64,000 bases of DNA from a bacterium (GCA_905221125.1 CAJNBY010000003.1:62001-126000), one strand, 5' to 3'; counted from the stretch's first letter, positions 45,252 to 55,276 are shown. The notes: generated by a model not told the origin, from the letters alone. Made by a program: numbers and translations.

Positions 45252-46162
45252 TAACTATGTTCGGTGATAAACTTGTAGGCTTCTTGACCAGCGATAGCTC
45301 CATCTCCAACTGCTGTTGTTACTTGGCGAAGGTCCTTCAAGCGAACATCTCCAACTGCAAAGATACCGTCAACTGCAGTTTTCATGTGATTATCTGTCAC
45401 AATCCAGCCAGCCTGATCTTGGATATTCAATTCTTTAACAAAATCGCTAACAGGGTCCAAACCAACATAGATAAAGACACCACCGAAGGCTTGCTCTGTC
45501 ACTTGACCTGTTTTCACATTTTCCAAAACAACAGATTCTACTCGATTTTCACCCTTGATTTCCTTGACTACAGAATCCCAGATAAAGCTGACTTTCTCAT
45601 TAGCGAAAGCACGGTCTTGTAACACTTTTTGGGCACGGAGTTGATCACGACGGTGAACAATGGTAACCGTCTTAGCAAAGCGAGTCAAGAAGAGGGCTTC
45701 TTCAACCGCTGAATCTCCACCACCAACTACCAACAAATCTTGGTCACGGAAGAAAGCACCATCACAAACGGCACAGTAAGACACACCACGACTGTTCAGT
45801 TCTTCTTCTCCAGGAACTCCCAAAGGACGGTGTTTAGAACCAGTCGCTACGATAACGGTACGAGTTTCATATGTTTGGTCATCGGTAATCACTTTCTTAA
45901 AATCACCATGGTCTTGGACATTCTCAACATAACCATAGATGTGCTCAACACCAAGATTTTCAAGTGGTTCAAACATCTTTTCAGCCAATTCAGGTCCACT
46001 AATATTAGCGTATCCTGGGTAATTTTCGATATCAGATGTATTATTCATCTGACCACCTGGCAGACCACCTTCAATCAAGCCTACTTTGAGATTGCTTCGA
46101 GCAGCATACAAGGCTGCAGTCATTCCTGCAGGACCAGCACCGATAATAATAGTATCGTACAT
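45251..46162 (-). CDS. trxB: Thioredoxin reductase
   Basis: 303 aa. FAD motif GAGPAGMTAALYAARS, redox pair CAVC in SYCAVCDGAFF, NADPH motif VGGGDSAVEEAL, and C-terminal GIFAVGDVR. Reduces thioredoxin with NADPH; important because pneumococcus lacks catalase. Preceded by the DUF4059 gene. Confidence 0.96.
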   Translation of the reverse strand: MYDTIIIGAGPAGMTAALYAARSNLKVGLIEGGLPGGQMNNTSDIENYPGYANISGPELAEKMFEPLENLGVEHIYGYVENVQDHGDFKKVITDDQTYETRTVIVATGSKHRPLGVPGEEELNSRGVSYCAVCDGAFFRDQDLLVVGGGDSAVEEALFLTRFAKTVTIVHRRDQLRAQKVLQDRAFANEKVSFIWDSVVKEIKGENRVESVVLENVKTGQVTEQAFGGVFIYVGLDPVSDFVKELNIQDQAGWIVTDNHMKTAVDGIFAVGDVRLKDLRQVTTAVGDGAIAGQEAYKFITEHS

Positions 46163-46227
46163 ATAGATTCCTTCTTTCTTGTTGTAACTATTTTTATTCT
46201 AACTCTTTCTTGTCAATCAAGCAAGGA

Positions 46228-46452
46228 TTATGCCTTGAAAACAAGAATTAAACTCATAACCGCAAAGGATAATACTGGAACAACCAAGACTCCAATCATA
46301 ATCATATCATAGAGATGGGCTTGGCGAGCCTTGGCTGTCTTATCAACTCCCGACATGGCTCTCAGTCCAATCCAAATTCCTAAAAAAATCAGGACAAGGA
46401 TGGTGGTCAAGATCAAACTCTCGAAATATAAAGAAAATAGTTGCAGTAGCAT
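46228..46452 (-). CDS. DUF4059 small membrane protein
   Basis: 74 aa from ATG 46452 (GAGAGA upstream). Two membrane helices (about 10-30 and 50-72) around a basic loop with KTAKARQAHLYD. Streptococcus-restricted family, unknown role, commonly next to trxB and this ABC transporter. Confidence 0.8.
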   Translation of the reverse strand: MLLQLFSLYFESLILTTILVLIFLGIWIGLRAMSGVDKTAKARQAHLYDMIMIGVLVVPVLSFAVMSLILVFKA

Positions 46453-46529
46453 GATTTCTCTCATTTCTATCTTTTTTAAAGAGTAAACTCAGCTAGTCCA
46501 GCTAACTGAGTTTTCCTTTATCTATTATA

Positions 46530-47273
46530 TCAAATATAAGTCCGTTTGTAACTAGCGAAGAATTCTTTTGTTCTCTCTTCTTTAGGATGGTGGATAATCT
46601 CATCTGGTGTTCCAGACTCGATGATTTTCCCCTTATCTAAGAAGAGAATCTTGTCAGCCACTTGGGCTACAAAGGACATGTCATGACTGACCAAAATCAT
46701 GGTTTGACCTGACTTCGCAGCATCTGCAATAGATTTTTCTACTTCACCAACCAATTCTGGGTCAAGGGCTGAAGTTGGTTCGTCTAAGAGCAAGACATCT
46801 GGTTTCATGGCAAGGGCACGCGCTAGGGCAACCCGCTGCTTCTGTCCACCTGATAAATGGCGAGGATAATGGTTTTCACGGTCAGAAAGCCCAACCTTAG
46901 CCAACTCTTCCTTGGCAATCTTAGTTGCTTCTTGGTCAGATAATTTCTTAACCACAACCAAGCCTTCTTTCACATTATCAAGTGCTGTGCGGCGTTCAAA
47001 CAAATTAAACTGTTGGAAAACCATGGACAGCTTGCGGCGTAGGGCCAGGATTTCTTCCTGAGTGATTTTAGCAAAATCAACCGAGAAATCATCAATCTTA
47101 ATCGAGCCACTATCAGGTGTTTCAAGATAATTGAGACTGCGTAGAAAGGTCGATTTTCCAGCTCCTGAAGAACCAATCAAGGCTACGACTTCTCCTTTTT
47201 GGATATCCAAGTCCAGATGATCCAAGACAGTCTGTCCTGAAAAGGATTTACTTAAATTCGAAATCTTAATCAT
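46530..47273 (-). CDS. Amino-acid ABC transporter, ATP-binding protein
   Basis: 247 aa. Walker A GSSGAGKST, signature LSGGQKQRV, Walker B LLLDEPTSALD, H-loop SHDMSF. Polar-amino-acid type (GlnQ/TcyC). Start overlaps the permease stop by one base. The set resembles cystine transporters (TcyBC), but the substrate cannot be proved from sequence. Confidence 0.92.
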   Translation of the reverse strand: MIKISNLSKSFSGQTVLDHLDLDIQKGEVVALIGSSGAGKSTFLRSLNYLETPDSGSIKIDDFSVDFAKITQEEILALRRKLSMVFQQFNLFERRTALDNVKEGLVVVKKLSDQEATKIAKEELAKVGLSDRENHYPRHLSGGQKQRVALARALAMKPDVLLLDEPTSALDPELVGEVEKSIADAAKSGQTMILVSHDMSFVAQVADKILFLDKGKIIESGTPDEIIHHPKEERTKEFFASYKRTYI

Positions 47274-48073
47274 TAACGAAGGTCTCCTTTCACATCTGTT
47301 TGCACTGTATCAGGTGCAGAAATAGCCATTTTTCTCTCGATGAAACGACCTAGGCTTTCAATTCCGATATTGACTACCCAATAAACAAGGGCAACGGAAA
47401 TAAAGCGTTCAAAATAGCGGTAATCAGCTCCACCTAGAATCTGAGCTTGGGCAAAGACTTCCACAACACCCGCACTAAAGGCTAGGGAAGTTCCCTTGGT
47501 CAAGCCGATTAGGGAATTGATTAAGGTTGGAGTCGCCACAACGGCCGCATTTGGAATAATCACGCGACGATAAACTTGTGCTCGGGTCATACCCAGACTG
47601 CGTGCCGCCTCAATTTCACCAGGATTAACTGAGAGAATGGCTGCACGAATGGTTTCACTGGCATAAGCTGCCTCATTGAAAGCAAAGGCAACAATCGCAA
47701 AAGCAGCAGCTGGAATCGCATTGATATTAAGACCTGTTCCCCATTGCTGATTGAGGGCTTTCAACGCCAAAGGAATTCCGTAGTAGGTCAACATGAGTTG
47801 CACCAAAATCGGTGTCCCCTTTAAGAAACTAACAAAGAAGGCCTGCAAGGGATATAAAATTCTGACACGATTGATCTTCACAATGGCAAAAATCAGCGCT
47901 AAAACCAAGCCAAAAAGGGCACCACCAATGGTCAACATAATCGTTGTTGGAAGTTGTTGGACAATTCTTGGAATCCCATCAAAGACCGAACGTAGGCTAA
48001 ACAGCTTGCCATTCGGAATCAATTGCATCAAGTTTTGGTACCAATCTGATGCTAAAATCGTTGTAACATTCAT
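47273..48073 (-). CDS. Amino-acid ABC transporter, permease
   Basis: 266 aa, five membrane helices, EAA loop EIEAARSLGMTRAQVYRRVIIP that docks the ATPase. No substrate-binding protein gene is attached; one must be supplied from elsewhere, as described for pneumococcal cystine uptake. First gene of the minus operon permease-ATPase. Confidence 0.92.
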   Translation of the reverse strand: MNVTTILASDWYQNLMQLIPNGKLFSLRSVFDGIPRIVQQLPTTIMLTIGGALFGLVLALIFAIVKINRVRILYPLQAFFVSFLKGTPILVQLMLTYYGIPLALKALNQQWGTGLNINAIPAAAFAIVAFAFNEAAYASETIRAAILSVNPGEIEAARSLGMTRAQVYRRVIIPNAAVVATPTLINSLIGLTKGTSLAFSAGVVEVFAQAQILGGADYRYFERFISVALVYWVVNIGIESLGRFIERKMAISAPDTVQTDVKGDLR

Positions 48074-48230
48074 AAAAACATCCTCTCCTGATAATGATTC
48101 ATTCTACCATACTTCTGCCGTCAATGAAATTATTTGCTACGGTCAGATACAGACTTTGTCTACCTACTAGTTTATCATACTTTGAAACAGGGAGGTTATA
48201 TATTTTATCTATCAAAGAGATAGATAAAAA

Positions 48231-48587
48231 CTATTTCAGTCCCAATTCTTCGTAAGCTTTTCGATAACCGATTTGCTTAACAGTTCCATTCTCCACTAAA
48301 ATCGGACGTTTTAATAACATACCGTCGCTTGCTAGCAATTCAGCTGCTTCTTGGTTTGACAGACTTCCTACCTTATCTTTCAGCCCTAATTCACGGTATT
48401 TGATTCCACTAGTGTTGAAAAATTGCTTCAACTCGAAACCTGAGGTTTCTAGCCAATTTAAAATGACTTCTTGGCTGGGTGTTTCTTCCACGATATGGAC
48501 AGCTTTGTAGTCCACACCGAGTTGGTTTAATTCTTGTTTTGCTTTTTTACAAGTTGAACATTTTGGGTATTCGATAAATTCTAACAT
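48231..48587 (-). CDS. ArsC/Spx/MgsR-family thioredoxin-fold protein
   Basis: 118 aa from ATG 48587 (a GTG nine bases upstream is possible). Redox motif CSTC in YPKCSTCKKAKQEL, followed by the ArsC-type SNQEAAELLASDGMLLKRPILV. Could be an arsenate-reductase-like enzyme or an RNA-polymerase-binding Spx-type regulator; length fits both. A symmetrical hairpin lies after its stop. Confidence 0.82.
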   Translation of the reverse strand: MLEFIEYPKCSTCKKAKQELNQLGVDYKAVHIVEETPSQEVILNWLETSGFELKQFFNTSGIKYRELGLKDKVGSLSNQEAAELLASDGMLLKRPILVENGTVKQIGYRKAYEELGLK

Positions 48588-48599
48588 GTGTTTCACTTT

Positions 48600-49109
48600 C
48601 TATTTTATATCTTTAAAATCTGCACCTTCATGCTCCAAGAGCCAAGCTTTCTTTTCCACTCCTGCAGCATAACCAGTCAGACACTTGCCTGCTCCAAGAA
48701 CACGATGACAAGGTACAAGGATGGACCAAGGATTGCGTCCTACAGCTCCACCAATTGCTTGAGCAGAAGCCACTTGCAGGTCTTGCGCTATTTGTCCATA
48801 GGTCACTGTCCGACCATAAGGAATGCCCTGTAAATAGGACCAAACTCTCTTTTCAAAATCCGTACCGATTGGAGCCAAGGGTAAGTTGGATAAATCCTGA
48901 GACATGCCTTTAAAGTAATCATCTAAACAAGCAATAACTGGGGCTAAAACAGGATGACTAACAACTTCTTCTATTGTTTCATCTCCTAATCCCCTCTCAA
49001 AATGCTTCTGGTCCTGTACCCAAATGCCATACAGATAATGATCATCAGCTACGAGAGAAAGGGAGCCAATTGGTGAAGAGTAGAGCATTTTTGCGTACTT
49101 CTTTTGCAT
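48600..49109 (-). CDS. ogt: Methylated-DNA-protein cysteine methyltransferase
   Basis: 169 aa. Active-site LVPCHRVLGAGK with the methyl-accepting Cys, and the DNA-binding GRTVTYGQIAQDLQ helix before it. Repairs O6-alkylguanine in a suicide reaction. One-base overlap with the GNAT gene upstream. Confidence 0.95.
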   Translation of the reverse strand: MQKKYAKMLYSSPIGSLSLVADDHYLYGIWVQDQKHFERGLGDETIEEVVSHPVLAPVIACLDDYFKGMSQDLSNLPLAPIGTDFEKRVWSYLQGIPYGRTVTYGQIAQDLQVASAQAIGGAVGRNPWSILVPCHRVLGAGKCLTGYAAGVEKKAWLLEHEGADFKDIK

Positions 49110-49603
49110 TATTTCTTTAATTTTTGATAGGCCAAGCGTTCGCCATCAACTGGAACCTTACCAACCTGTTGGAAGCCTAGCTTTTCAAAAATATGTTGCA
49201 TAGCCTTGTTTGCAGCATGCGTATCTGAGCGAAAATCTAGATAATCAAAACCTTCAATCAAGCCTTCTAGGAAAGTCTGTGCAACTCCCTGTCCCTGGAC
49301 ATCTGTTGCCACAGCGATACGGTGAAAGACTAGGTACTCTGACTCTCCTCCTTGCCAGTTTCCTTCATAAATGGCTTCATAGGCTTCCTCTGGACTCTTG
49401 GTAACAGCAGCATAGGCTAGCAGTTCTCCCTCTTCCAAGGCAACATAAGCTTGACCTGAGATAATATCATCGATAATAATGTCCGCATTTGGATAGCCAT
49501 TTTGCCACTGGTCACTACCAGTATCTGCTAAATATTTTTTGGCATCCTCAATCACCTGCATAATGGCATCTACTTCATTTGGAAAAGCTAAACGAATCTC
49601 CAT
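49109..49603 (-). CDS. GNAT-family N-acetyltransferase
   Basis: 164 aa. Acetyl-CoA site around VFHRIAVATDVQGQGVAQTFLEG, then FRSDTHAANKAMQHIFEKLGF. Acceptor unknown. First gene of a GNAT-ogt-ArsC-like run on the minus strand. Confidence 0.9.
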   Translation of the reverse strand: MEIRLAFPNEVDAIMQVIEDAKKYLADTGSDQWQNGYPNADIIIDDIISGQAYVALEEGELLAYAAVTKSPEEAYEAIYEGNWQGGESEYLVFHRIAVATDVQGQGVAQTFLEGLIEGFDYLDFRSDTHAANKAMQHIFEKLGFQQVGKVPVDGERLAYQKLKK

Positions 49604-49674
49604 CTTTTCTCCTCATTTCTGACTAGTTTCTCCCATCATAGCATAATTTAAGCCTTTTCACAAGCAGTTAAAAC

Positions 49675-49721
49675 TTGACTATTTGTTTTTATTATTTTAT
49701 AATCTAGTTATTAAAACTAGA
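49675..49721 (+). promoter_or_regulatory. Promoter with palindromic operator for DUF1836 gene
   Basis: TTGACT (49675-49680), 17 bp, TATAAT (49698-49703). TCTAGTT-ATTAA-AACTAGA (49703-49721) directly follows the -10 and covers the start point, fitting a repressor site. Confidence 0.75.
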
Positions 49722-49737
49722 TAAAGCGGAGTTTAAA

Positions 49738-50184
49738 ATGAAAACCACCTTTTCCTACCCAAGATGGGAAGAAATACCAAACATTGACCTCTATCTGGAT
49801 CAGGTTTTACTCTATGTCAATCAGGTCTGTGCTCCCATCTCTCCAGATAAAGATAAGGGACTAACAGCATCCATGGTCAATAACTATGTCAAACATGGTT
49901 ATCTGACAAAGCCTGACAAGAAAAAATACCAACGCCAACAGATTGCCCGTCTGATTGCTATCACAACCCTCAAATCTGTCTTTTCTATTCAAGAAATCGC
50001 TCAGACACTAAATACTCTCCAAAGTCAAGCCAGTTCAGAGCAACTCTACGATGCCTTTGTGGACTATATGAACCAAGGAGTTGACCCAGCTAACCCCATT
50101 ATCCAAACCAGCTGCCAAACTGTTAAACTCTATCATCAAACTCTAGCCTTAATCCATCATACTCAAGAGGAGGTAATCCAATGA
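49738..50184 (+). CDS. DUF1836 protein, MerR-like HTH
   Basis: 148 aa. The region TASMVNNYVKHGYLTKPDKKKYQRQQIARLI (about 43-75) looks like a MerR-type winged helix without the usual effector domain. Likely DNA-binding; the palindrome upstream could be its own operator. ATGA overlap with the hemolysin-III gene, implying that it controls that gene. Confidence 0.85.
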   Translation: MKTTFSYPRWEEIPNIDLYLDQVLLYVNQVCAPISPDKDKGLTASMVNNYVKHGYLTKPDKKKYQRQQIARLIAITTLKSVFSIQEIAQTLNTLQSQASSEQLYDAFVDYMNQGVDPANPIIQTSCQTVKLYHQTLALIHHTQEEVIQ

Positions 50185-50828
50185 ATACTAGTCTTAAACT
50201 CAGTAAACAACTTAGTTTTGGAGAGGAGATTGCTAATAGTGTGACCCATGCTGTGGGTGCAGTCACCATGCTCATCTTACTGCCTATCTCCTCCACCTAT
50301 AGTTATGAGACACACGGATTTTTATCATCTATCGGCGTTTCCATTTTCGTTATCAGCCTGTTTCTCATGTTCCTCTCATCCACCATTTACCACTCTATGA
50401 CCTATGGTTCAACCCACAAATACGTCTTGCGGATCATCGATCATTCTATGATTTATGTGGCTATCGCAGGCTCTTATACGCCAGTCGTCTTAACCTTGAT
50501 GAATAACTGGTTTGGCTATCTGATTATTGCTATTCAATGGGGAACGACCATCTTTGGTATCCTCTATAAAATCTTTGCTAAAAAGGTCAATGAGAAATTC
50601 AGCCTTTCTCTTTACCTGATTATGGGCTGGTTGGTTCTGACTATCATTCCTGCCATTATCAGTCAAACAACGCCAATTTTCTGGAGTCTCATGGTAACTG
50701 GCGGACTCTCTTATACAGTTGGAGCTGGATTTTATGCCAAGAAAAAACCTTATTTCCACATGATTTGGCATCTCTTTATCCTAGCAGCATCTGCACTTCA
50801 ATATATTGCGATTGTTTATTACATGTAA
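50181..50828 (+). CDS. Hemolysin III / PAQR-family membrane protein
   Basis: 215 aa, seven membrane helices. Family motifs: EEIANSVTHAVGA, STIYHSM, HSMIYVAIAGSYTP and the C-terminal HMIWHLFILAASALQYIAI, whose His/Asp/Ser residues form a metal-dependent hydrolase site like that of adiponectin receptors. Haemolytic activity is not established; a ceramidase-like or lipid role is possible. Confidence 0.9.
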   Translation: MNTSLKLSKQLSFGEEIANSVTHAVGAVTMLILLPISSTYSYETHGFLSSIGVSIFVISLFLMFLSSTIYHSMTYGSTHKYVLRIIDHSMIYVAIAGSYTPVVLTLMNNWFGYLIIAIQWGTTIFGILYKIFAKKVNEKFSLSLYLIMGWLVLTIIPAIISQTTPIFWSLMVTGGLSYTVGAGFYAKKKPYFHMIWHLFILAASALQYIAIVYYM

Positions 50829-50858
50829 AAAAGTTGAGAATCTTTTCTCAACTTTTTT
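50827..50858. terminator. Bidirectional terminator between hemolysin III and pdxT
   Basis: AAAAAAGTTGAGAA-TCTT-TTCTCAACTTTTTT. Confidence 0.92.
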
Positions 50859-51429
50859 CTTTACACATATTGATAAAATACTGGTGTATGCGAACATCAT
50901 CAGTCAATTCAGGATGAAAAGAGGTTACCAGCATATTTTTTTCTTGGGCTGCAACAATTTGATCGTCAACTCTTGCTAGAATTTCGACACCCTCTCCAAC
51001 ACTACTAATAATCGGACCACGGATAAAGGTCATTGGAATCTGACCAACTCCCTTACATTCTGCTTCTGTGTAGAAACTTCCTAGTTGGCGTCCGTAGGCA
51101 TTTCGCTCGACCACCATATCCATAGTTCCTAGATGACTTTCTTCTTGAGAAGTGATTTCCTTAGCCAGCAAAATTAAGCCCGCGCAGGTTCCAAAAACTG
51201 GAAGTCCAGAGAGAATGGCTTCTCGAATAGGAATCAGCATGTCCTGGTCTCGTAAGAGCTTGCCCATGGTTGTAGACTCCCCACCAGGTAATATTAAACC
51301 CGATAAATCACTCTGATATTGCTGCCAATCCTCTAGATTTCTGATTTCGACACTAGTGACACCTAATTTATCTAGTACTTTTTCATGTTCTGCAAAGGCA
51401 CCTTGCAAGGCCAATATTCCAATTTTCAT
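50848..51429 (-). CDS. pdxT: Pyridoxal 5'-phosphate synthase glutaminase subunit
   Basis: 193 aa. Class I glutaminase triad: Cys in [12 protein letters not shown], His/Glu in [17 protein letters not shown] oxyanion region. Delivers ammonia to PdxS. Begins one base after the pdxS stop. Confidence 0.96.
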   Translation of the reverse strand: MKIGILALQGAFAEHEKVLDKLGVTSVEIRNLEDWQQYQSDLSGLILPGGESTTMGKLLRDQDMLIPIREAILSGLPVFGTCAGLILLAKEITSQEESHLGTMDMVVERNAYGRQLGSFYTEAECKGVGQIPMTFIRGPIISSVGEGVEILARVDDQIVAAQEKNMLVTSFHPELTDDVRIHQYFINMCKEKS

Positions 51430-52305
51430 CTATTTTCCTCGCTCAGCCATGAGAATTTGGATTTCATTTTCATTGATACCAACCATGGCTTCCCCTAAAT
51501 CTTCAGAGATTTGAGCTAGGATTTGAGGATTACGGAAGTTAGTAACAGCCTTAACAATGGCACTTGCTCGTTTAACAGGATCACCTGACTTAAAAATACC
51601 TGAACCGACAAAGACACCCTCTGCCCCTAATTGCATCATCAGTGCAGCATCTGCTGGCGTTGCAACACCTCCAGCAGCAAAGTTTACAACTGGCAATTTC
51701 CCATGTTCATGGACGTATTGAACCAATTCTACAGGGACTTGCAATTCCTTAGCAGCAACATAAAGTTCGTCCTCACGTAGATTTTGAATGCGGCGAATTT
51801 CCTGATTCATCATACGCATATGACGAACAGCTTGAACAATATCTCCTGTACCTGGTTCTCCTTTGGTACGAATCATGGAAGCACCCTCAGCGATACGGCG
51901 CAAAGCTTCACCCAAATCCTTAGCACCACAGACAAAAGGAACTTGGAATTCTTTCTTGTCCACATGGAAACGGTCGTCAGCTGGCGATAGAACTTCACTC
52001 TCATCAATATAGTCAATCTCAATAGCCTCTAAAATCTGAGCTTCAACAAAATGCCCGATTCTGACCTTGGCCATTACTGGAATACTAACCGCTTCTTGGA
52101 TTTCCTTAATCATCTTTGGATCACTCATGCGGGAAACCCCTCCAGCCGCACGAATATCAGCCGGAATTCGTTCCAAGGCCATAACAGCTGCCGCACCAGC
52201 AGCTTCTGCGATACGGGCCTGTTCTGGATTCTGAACATCCATAATTACACCGCCTTTGAGCATCTGTGCCAAGTTTTTATTTAGTTCATAACGATTTTCA
52301 GTCAT
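51430..52305 (-). CDS. pdxS: Pyridoxal 5'-phosphate synthase subunit
   Basis: 291 aa from ATG 52305 ([19 protein letters not shown]), the normal PdxS length; 12 more codons are open upstream. TIM barrel with Schiff-base lysines in VMAKVRIGH and in RTKGEPGTG. Makes PLP from ribose 5-phosphate, glyceraldehyde 3-phosphate and ammonia. Two-gene operon pdxST. No divergent pdxR is seen here. Confidence 0.96.
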   Translation of the reverse strand: MTENRYELNKNLAQMLKGGVIMDVQNPEQARIAEAAGAAAVMALERIPADIRAAGGVSRMSDPKMIKEIQEAVSIPVMAKVRIGHFVEAQILEAIEIDYIDESEVLSPADDRFHVDKKEFQVPFVCGAKDLGEALRRIAEGASMIRTKGEPGTGDIVQAVRHMRMMNQEIRRIQNLREDELYVAAKELQVPVELVQYVHEHGKLPVVNFAAGGVATPADAALMMQLGAEGVFVGSGIFKSGDPVKRASAIVKAVTNFRNPQILAQISEDLGEAMVGINENEIQILMAERGK

Positions 52306-52407
52306 TTCTTTTTCCTCATCATTTGTATTGGTAGCTACCATTTCATTTTAAGTCAGATTAGAAGGAATCACAAGATAAAAAAAACATAATTGTGTGGGTA
52401 CAGATTG

Positions 52408-52557
52408 ATACTCAATGAAAATCAAAGAGCAAACTAGGAAGCTAGCCGCAGGTTGCTCAAAGCACTGCTTTGAGGTTGTAGATAGAACTGACGAAGTCAG
52501 TAACATATATACGGTAAGGCGACGCTGACGTGGTTTGAAGAGATTTTCGAAGAGTAT
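52408..52557 (+). repeat. BOX element (boxA-boxB-boxC)
   Basis: ATACTCAATGAAAATC to TTTTCGAAGAGTAT with one clear boxB (ACTGACGAAGTCAGTAACATATATACGG). Between pdxS and nox. Confidence 0.93.
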
Positions 52558-52568
52558 AACTAAAAAAC

Positions 52569-52600
52569 TATCTGACCTTAACTTAAAGCCAGATAGTTCA
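52569..52600 (-). terminator. nox terminator
   Basis: AACTATCTGGC...GTCAGATAGTT then TTTTAG on the minus strand, 8 bp after the nox stop. Confidence 0.85.
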
Positions 52601-52607
52601 TCAAATT

Positions 52608-53987
52608 TTATTTTTCAGCTGTAAGAGCAGCCATTGTGATGTAGTTGTATGGTTTGTTGAAGTGTGGCAAGAAGAAGAGGTCTGTCAAGGCCAATTTATC
52701 AATTGTCACATGCTCTTGGATAGCAAGTGAGAACATATGAATTCCCATGCTAATTGCAATATCATGTGAAACCATTTGAGCCCCAAGAATTTCACGGCTA
52801 TCTTTGTCAAAGACAATCTTGATTGCTACTTCATGGTTGTCATGTTTCATGAATTCTGGTTTTTGAAGATCGTTAAAGCCTGTTTCAGTTGCATTGTAAC
52901 CAGCAGCTTTGGCTTTTTCAAGAGTCAAACCAGTTGAAACCATGTGAAGACCGTAGATAGAGATACCGTTTGAACCTTGCACACCGATTCCTTCCAATTC
53001 ATGTCCACAAGCGTTGTAGGCACCAACGATACCAGTACGAACTGCATTTGAAGCAAGGGCGATGTAACTTGTGTCTTTACGAGCGTTGTCATAAACAGTC
53101 GCACAGTCACCAACGGCAAATACACCAGGAAGTGAAGTTTCTTGTTTCTTGTCTACAAGGAAGGCACCGTTACGGAAGAGTTCAATCTTACCATCAGCAA
53201 GGGCTGTATTTGGACGGAAACCAACTGCAAGGATAACCATGTCCACATCAAAGCTTTCTTTGTCAGTAATCAAGCGTTCAACTTTACCGTCACCTTCAAT
53301 TGCTTTAACAGTTTGACCAAGAGCCAAGCGGATATTGTGGTCTTCCAAGTTCTTCGCCATCATTTGTGTGAAGTCTTTATCATAGTAACCGTTCAAGACA
53401 GTATCAACGATATCAACAAGGACAACTTCTTTTCCAAGACGCTCAAAGGCTTCAGCAAGTTCAACACCGATATAACCACCACCAACAACAGCGATGCGGT
53501 CAAGATGTTTGCTCTTGTCAGCAAGTTTATTGATAACTTCTTCAGCGTTTTGGTACAATTTCACGAATTGTACGTTTTCAAGAATTGCTTTAAATTCGCG
53601 GTTTCCTTTAACAATTTCAACACCTTCGATTGGTGGCAAGATTGGTGTAGAACCTGTAGCGAAAATCAATTTTTCGTATGATTCTTTGTGTTCTTTTCCT
53701 TCAACTTCGGCTGTAACTACTTTGTTATCATAGTCGATTGAAAGAACTGGCGAGTTCATGTAAACCTTAGCGCCTTTAGCTTCCAATTTTTCTTTATCAG
53801 AATAGAACAAGCCTTCAGCACCGTCAATTTGTTCACCAATCCAAAGAGCCATTCCACAACCTAGGAAAGAGATGTTAGAGTTTTGGTCGAATACAACGAT
53901 TTCGTTCTCATTTCCAAAATTATCCAACATCGTATTAATACATGCTGTACCAGCGTGGTTAGCACCGACTACAACGATCTTACTCAT
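52608..53987 (-). CDS. nox: NADH oxidase, water-forming
   Basis: 459 aa flavoprotein disulfide reductase. Redox-active Cys44 in [13 protein letters not shown] motif [12 protein letters not shown] at the N-terminus, NAD motif [14 protein letters not shown], and C-terminal dimer domain. Reduces O2 to 2 H2O with NADH, regenerating NAD+ in aerobic fermentation. Promoter has a perfect cre site. Confidence 0.97.
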   Translation of the reverse strand: MSKIVVVGANHAGTACINTMLDNFGNENEIVVFDQNSNISFLGCGMALWIGEQIDGAEGLFYSDKEKLEAKGAKVYMNSPVLSIDYDNKVVTAEVEGKEHKESYEKLIFATGSTPILPPIEGVEIVKGNREFKAILENVQFVKLYQNAEEVINKLADKSKHLDRIAVVGGGYIGVELAEAFERLGKEVVLVDIVDTVLNGYYDKDFTQMMAKNLEDHNIRLALGQTVKAIEGDGKVERLITDKESFDVDMVILAVGFRPNTALADGKIELFRNGAFLVDKKQETSLPGVFAVGDCATVYDNARKDTSYIALASNAVRTGIVGAYNACGHELEGIGVQGSNGISIYGLHMVSTGLTLEKAKAAGYNATETGFNDLQKPEFMKHDNHEVAIKIVFDKDSREILGAQMVSHDIAISMGIHMFSLAIQEHVTIDKLALTDLFFLPHFNKPYNYITMAALTAEK

Positions 53988-54024
53988 AAAAAATTTCCTA
54001 CCTTCATTCTAAATTTACCCTACT

Positions 54025-54053
54025 AGTATAACATTTACTGTTAGCGTTTACAA
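54025..54053 (-). promoter_or_regulatory. nox promoter with perfect cre site
   Basis: Minus strand TTGTAA (54048-54053), 17-bp spacer, TATACT (54025-54030). TGTAAACGCTAACA (54039-54052) matches the cre consensus at every position and overlaps the -35 box. Confidence 0.85.
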
Positions 54054-54175
54054 GAGTTTGGCTGATTTTTCCTATTTTTTTGTAAAAAATTGTAAATAAT
54101 CTGTATCTTAACACGGATTCTTGCAATTTTTCTTCATTTCCTGAGCATATTTCTTGACATCTTTACAAATTTTAT

Positions 54176-54204
54176 TTGTGAAAACGCTGACTTTATGGTA
54201 TGCT
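54176..54204 (+). promoter_or_regulatory. apbE operon promoter with cre-like site
   Basis: TTGTGA (54176-54181), 17 bp, TATGCT (54199-54204). TGAAAACGCTGACT (54179-54192) fits the core cre consensus and overlaps the -35. The 306-bp nox-apbE gap holds only these regulatory signals. Confidence 0.65.
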
Positions 54205-54293
54205 AGTATCATGGAAAGAAAATGTAAGGGGTTCATTTTTCATAAATTTACTATATTTCAACCTTCTTTTCATAAGAGAAAGGAGTTGGTAGT

Positions 54294-55217
54294 TTGCCTC
54301 TTAGTTCACATTCTGAACGCCTAATGGGAACCACTATCACTATTTCATTAGTGGATGAGCGAGCCGATAGCTTGCTTCAAAAATCCTTTGATTTACTCAA
54401 AGAGCTCGAATACCGCTTCAATGCCAATAGTCAAGAATCTGAGTTGATGGAAATCAATCATCAAGCTGGAATAACTTCAGTCAAGGTTCATCCAGACCTG
54501 TTTGAACTGATTTCACTTGGTTTAGAGCATAGCCTAGCGCCCTCTAGCCACCTCAATATCAGCATTGGTCCCTTGATTCAAACCTGGCGTATCGGTTTTT
54601 CAGATGCCAAAGTTGCCCAACCTCAAGAAATCGAATCGGTCCTCCCTTTAATCAATCCTCATTATATCGAGTTAAATTCTTATACTTCTACTGTATTTCT
54701 AAAACAGAAAGGAATGAAGATAGACCTAGGTTGTTTAGCCAAGGGTTATAGTGCGGATAAGGTTGCCCAATTTCTGAGAGAAGAGGGAGTGACTTCTGCC
54801 TTGATCAATCTAGGAGGAAATATCCTGACCATTGGAAAAAATCAGGCAAGAGATAATCAACCTTGGCAAATCGGGATTCAAGACCCAGCCAATCCGAGGG
54901 GCAATCACTTAATGACCATTCCTGTTGTCAATAAATCTGTCGTGACTTCAGGTATTTATGAGCGTCACCTGACAGTCGATGGAAAAGATTACCATCACAT
55001 TTTTGACAGCCAAACAGGATATCCTGTTGAAACGGAACTTGCTAGTCTGACAATCATCTCTGATAAATCAGTCGATGGCGAAATCTGGACAACTCGACTC
55101 TTTGGAGAAAGACCTGCTTCTATCCTCTGGCAAGTCGAAAGTTTGGAGGGAATCGAAGCGATTCTGATCGATAAGGAAGGTCACCTAAGCTGTTCTTCAG
55201 GAGTTCCTACTCTATAG
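54294..55217 (+). CDS. apbE: FAD:protein FMN transferase (ApbE family)
   Basis: 307 aa with a probable TTG start at 54294 (AAAGGAG 8 bp upstream); ATG 54324 is the alternative. Motifs: DLGCLAKGYSADKVAQFL, ALINLGGNI, VTSGIYERHL and HIFDSQTGYPV, the metal- and FAD-binding set. No signal peptide or lipobox, so it should work in the cytoplasm, unlike classical secreted ApbE. It attaches FMN covalently to Ser/Thr in DxxSGA(T/S) motifs. Its likely target is encoded two genes downstream (tail of 55901-57145). Confidence 0.9.
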   Translation: MPLSSHSERLMGTTITISLVDERADSLLQKSFDLLKELEYRFNANSQESELMEINHQAGITSVKVHPDLFELISLGLEHSLAPSSHLNISIGPLIQTWRIGFSDAKVAQPQEIESVLPLINPHYIELNSYTSTVFLKQKGMKIDLGCLAKGYSADKVAQFLREEGVTSALINLGGNILTIGKNQARDNQPWQIGIQDPANPRGNHLMTIPVVNKSVVTSGIYERHLTVDGKDYHHIFDSQTGYPVETELASLTIISDKSVDGEIWTTRLFGERPASILWQVESLEGIEAILIDKEGHLSCSSGVPTL

Positions 55218-55276
55218 AAATAACTGTTTCAATGGAGTTTTAAAATCGTATTATGTAAAAAGAGAAAGGAAATCTC

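Noticed and set aside
48199..48230. TTATCTATC-AAAGA-GATAGATAA as the terminator of the ArsC-like gene
   Set aside because: A good stem, but no T-run on the minus strand; could be an operator. Left unassigned.
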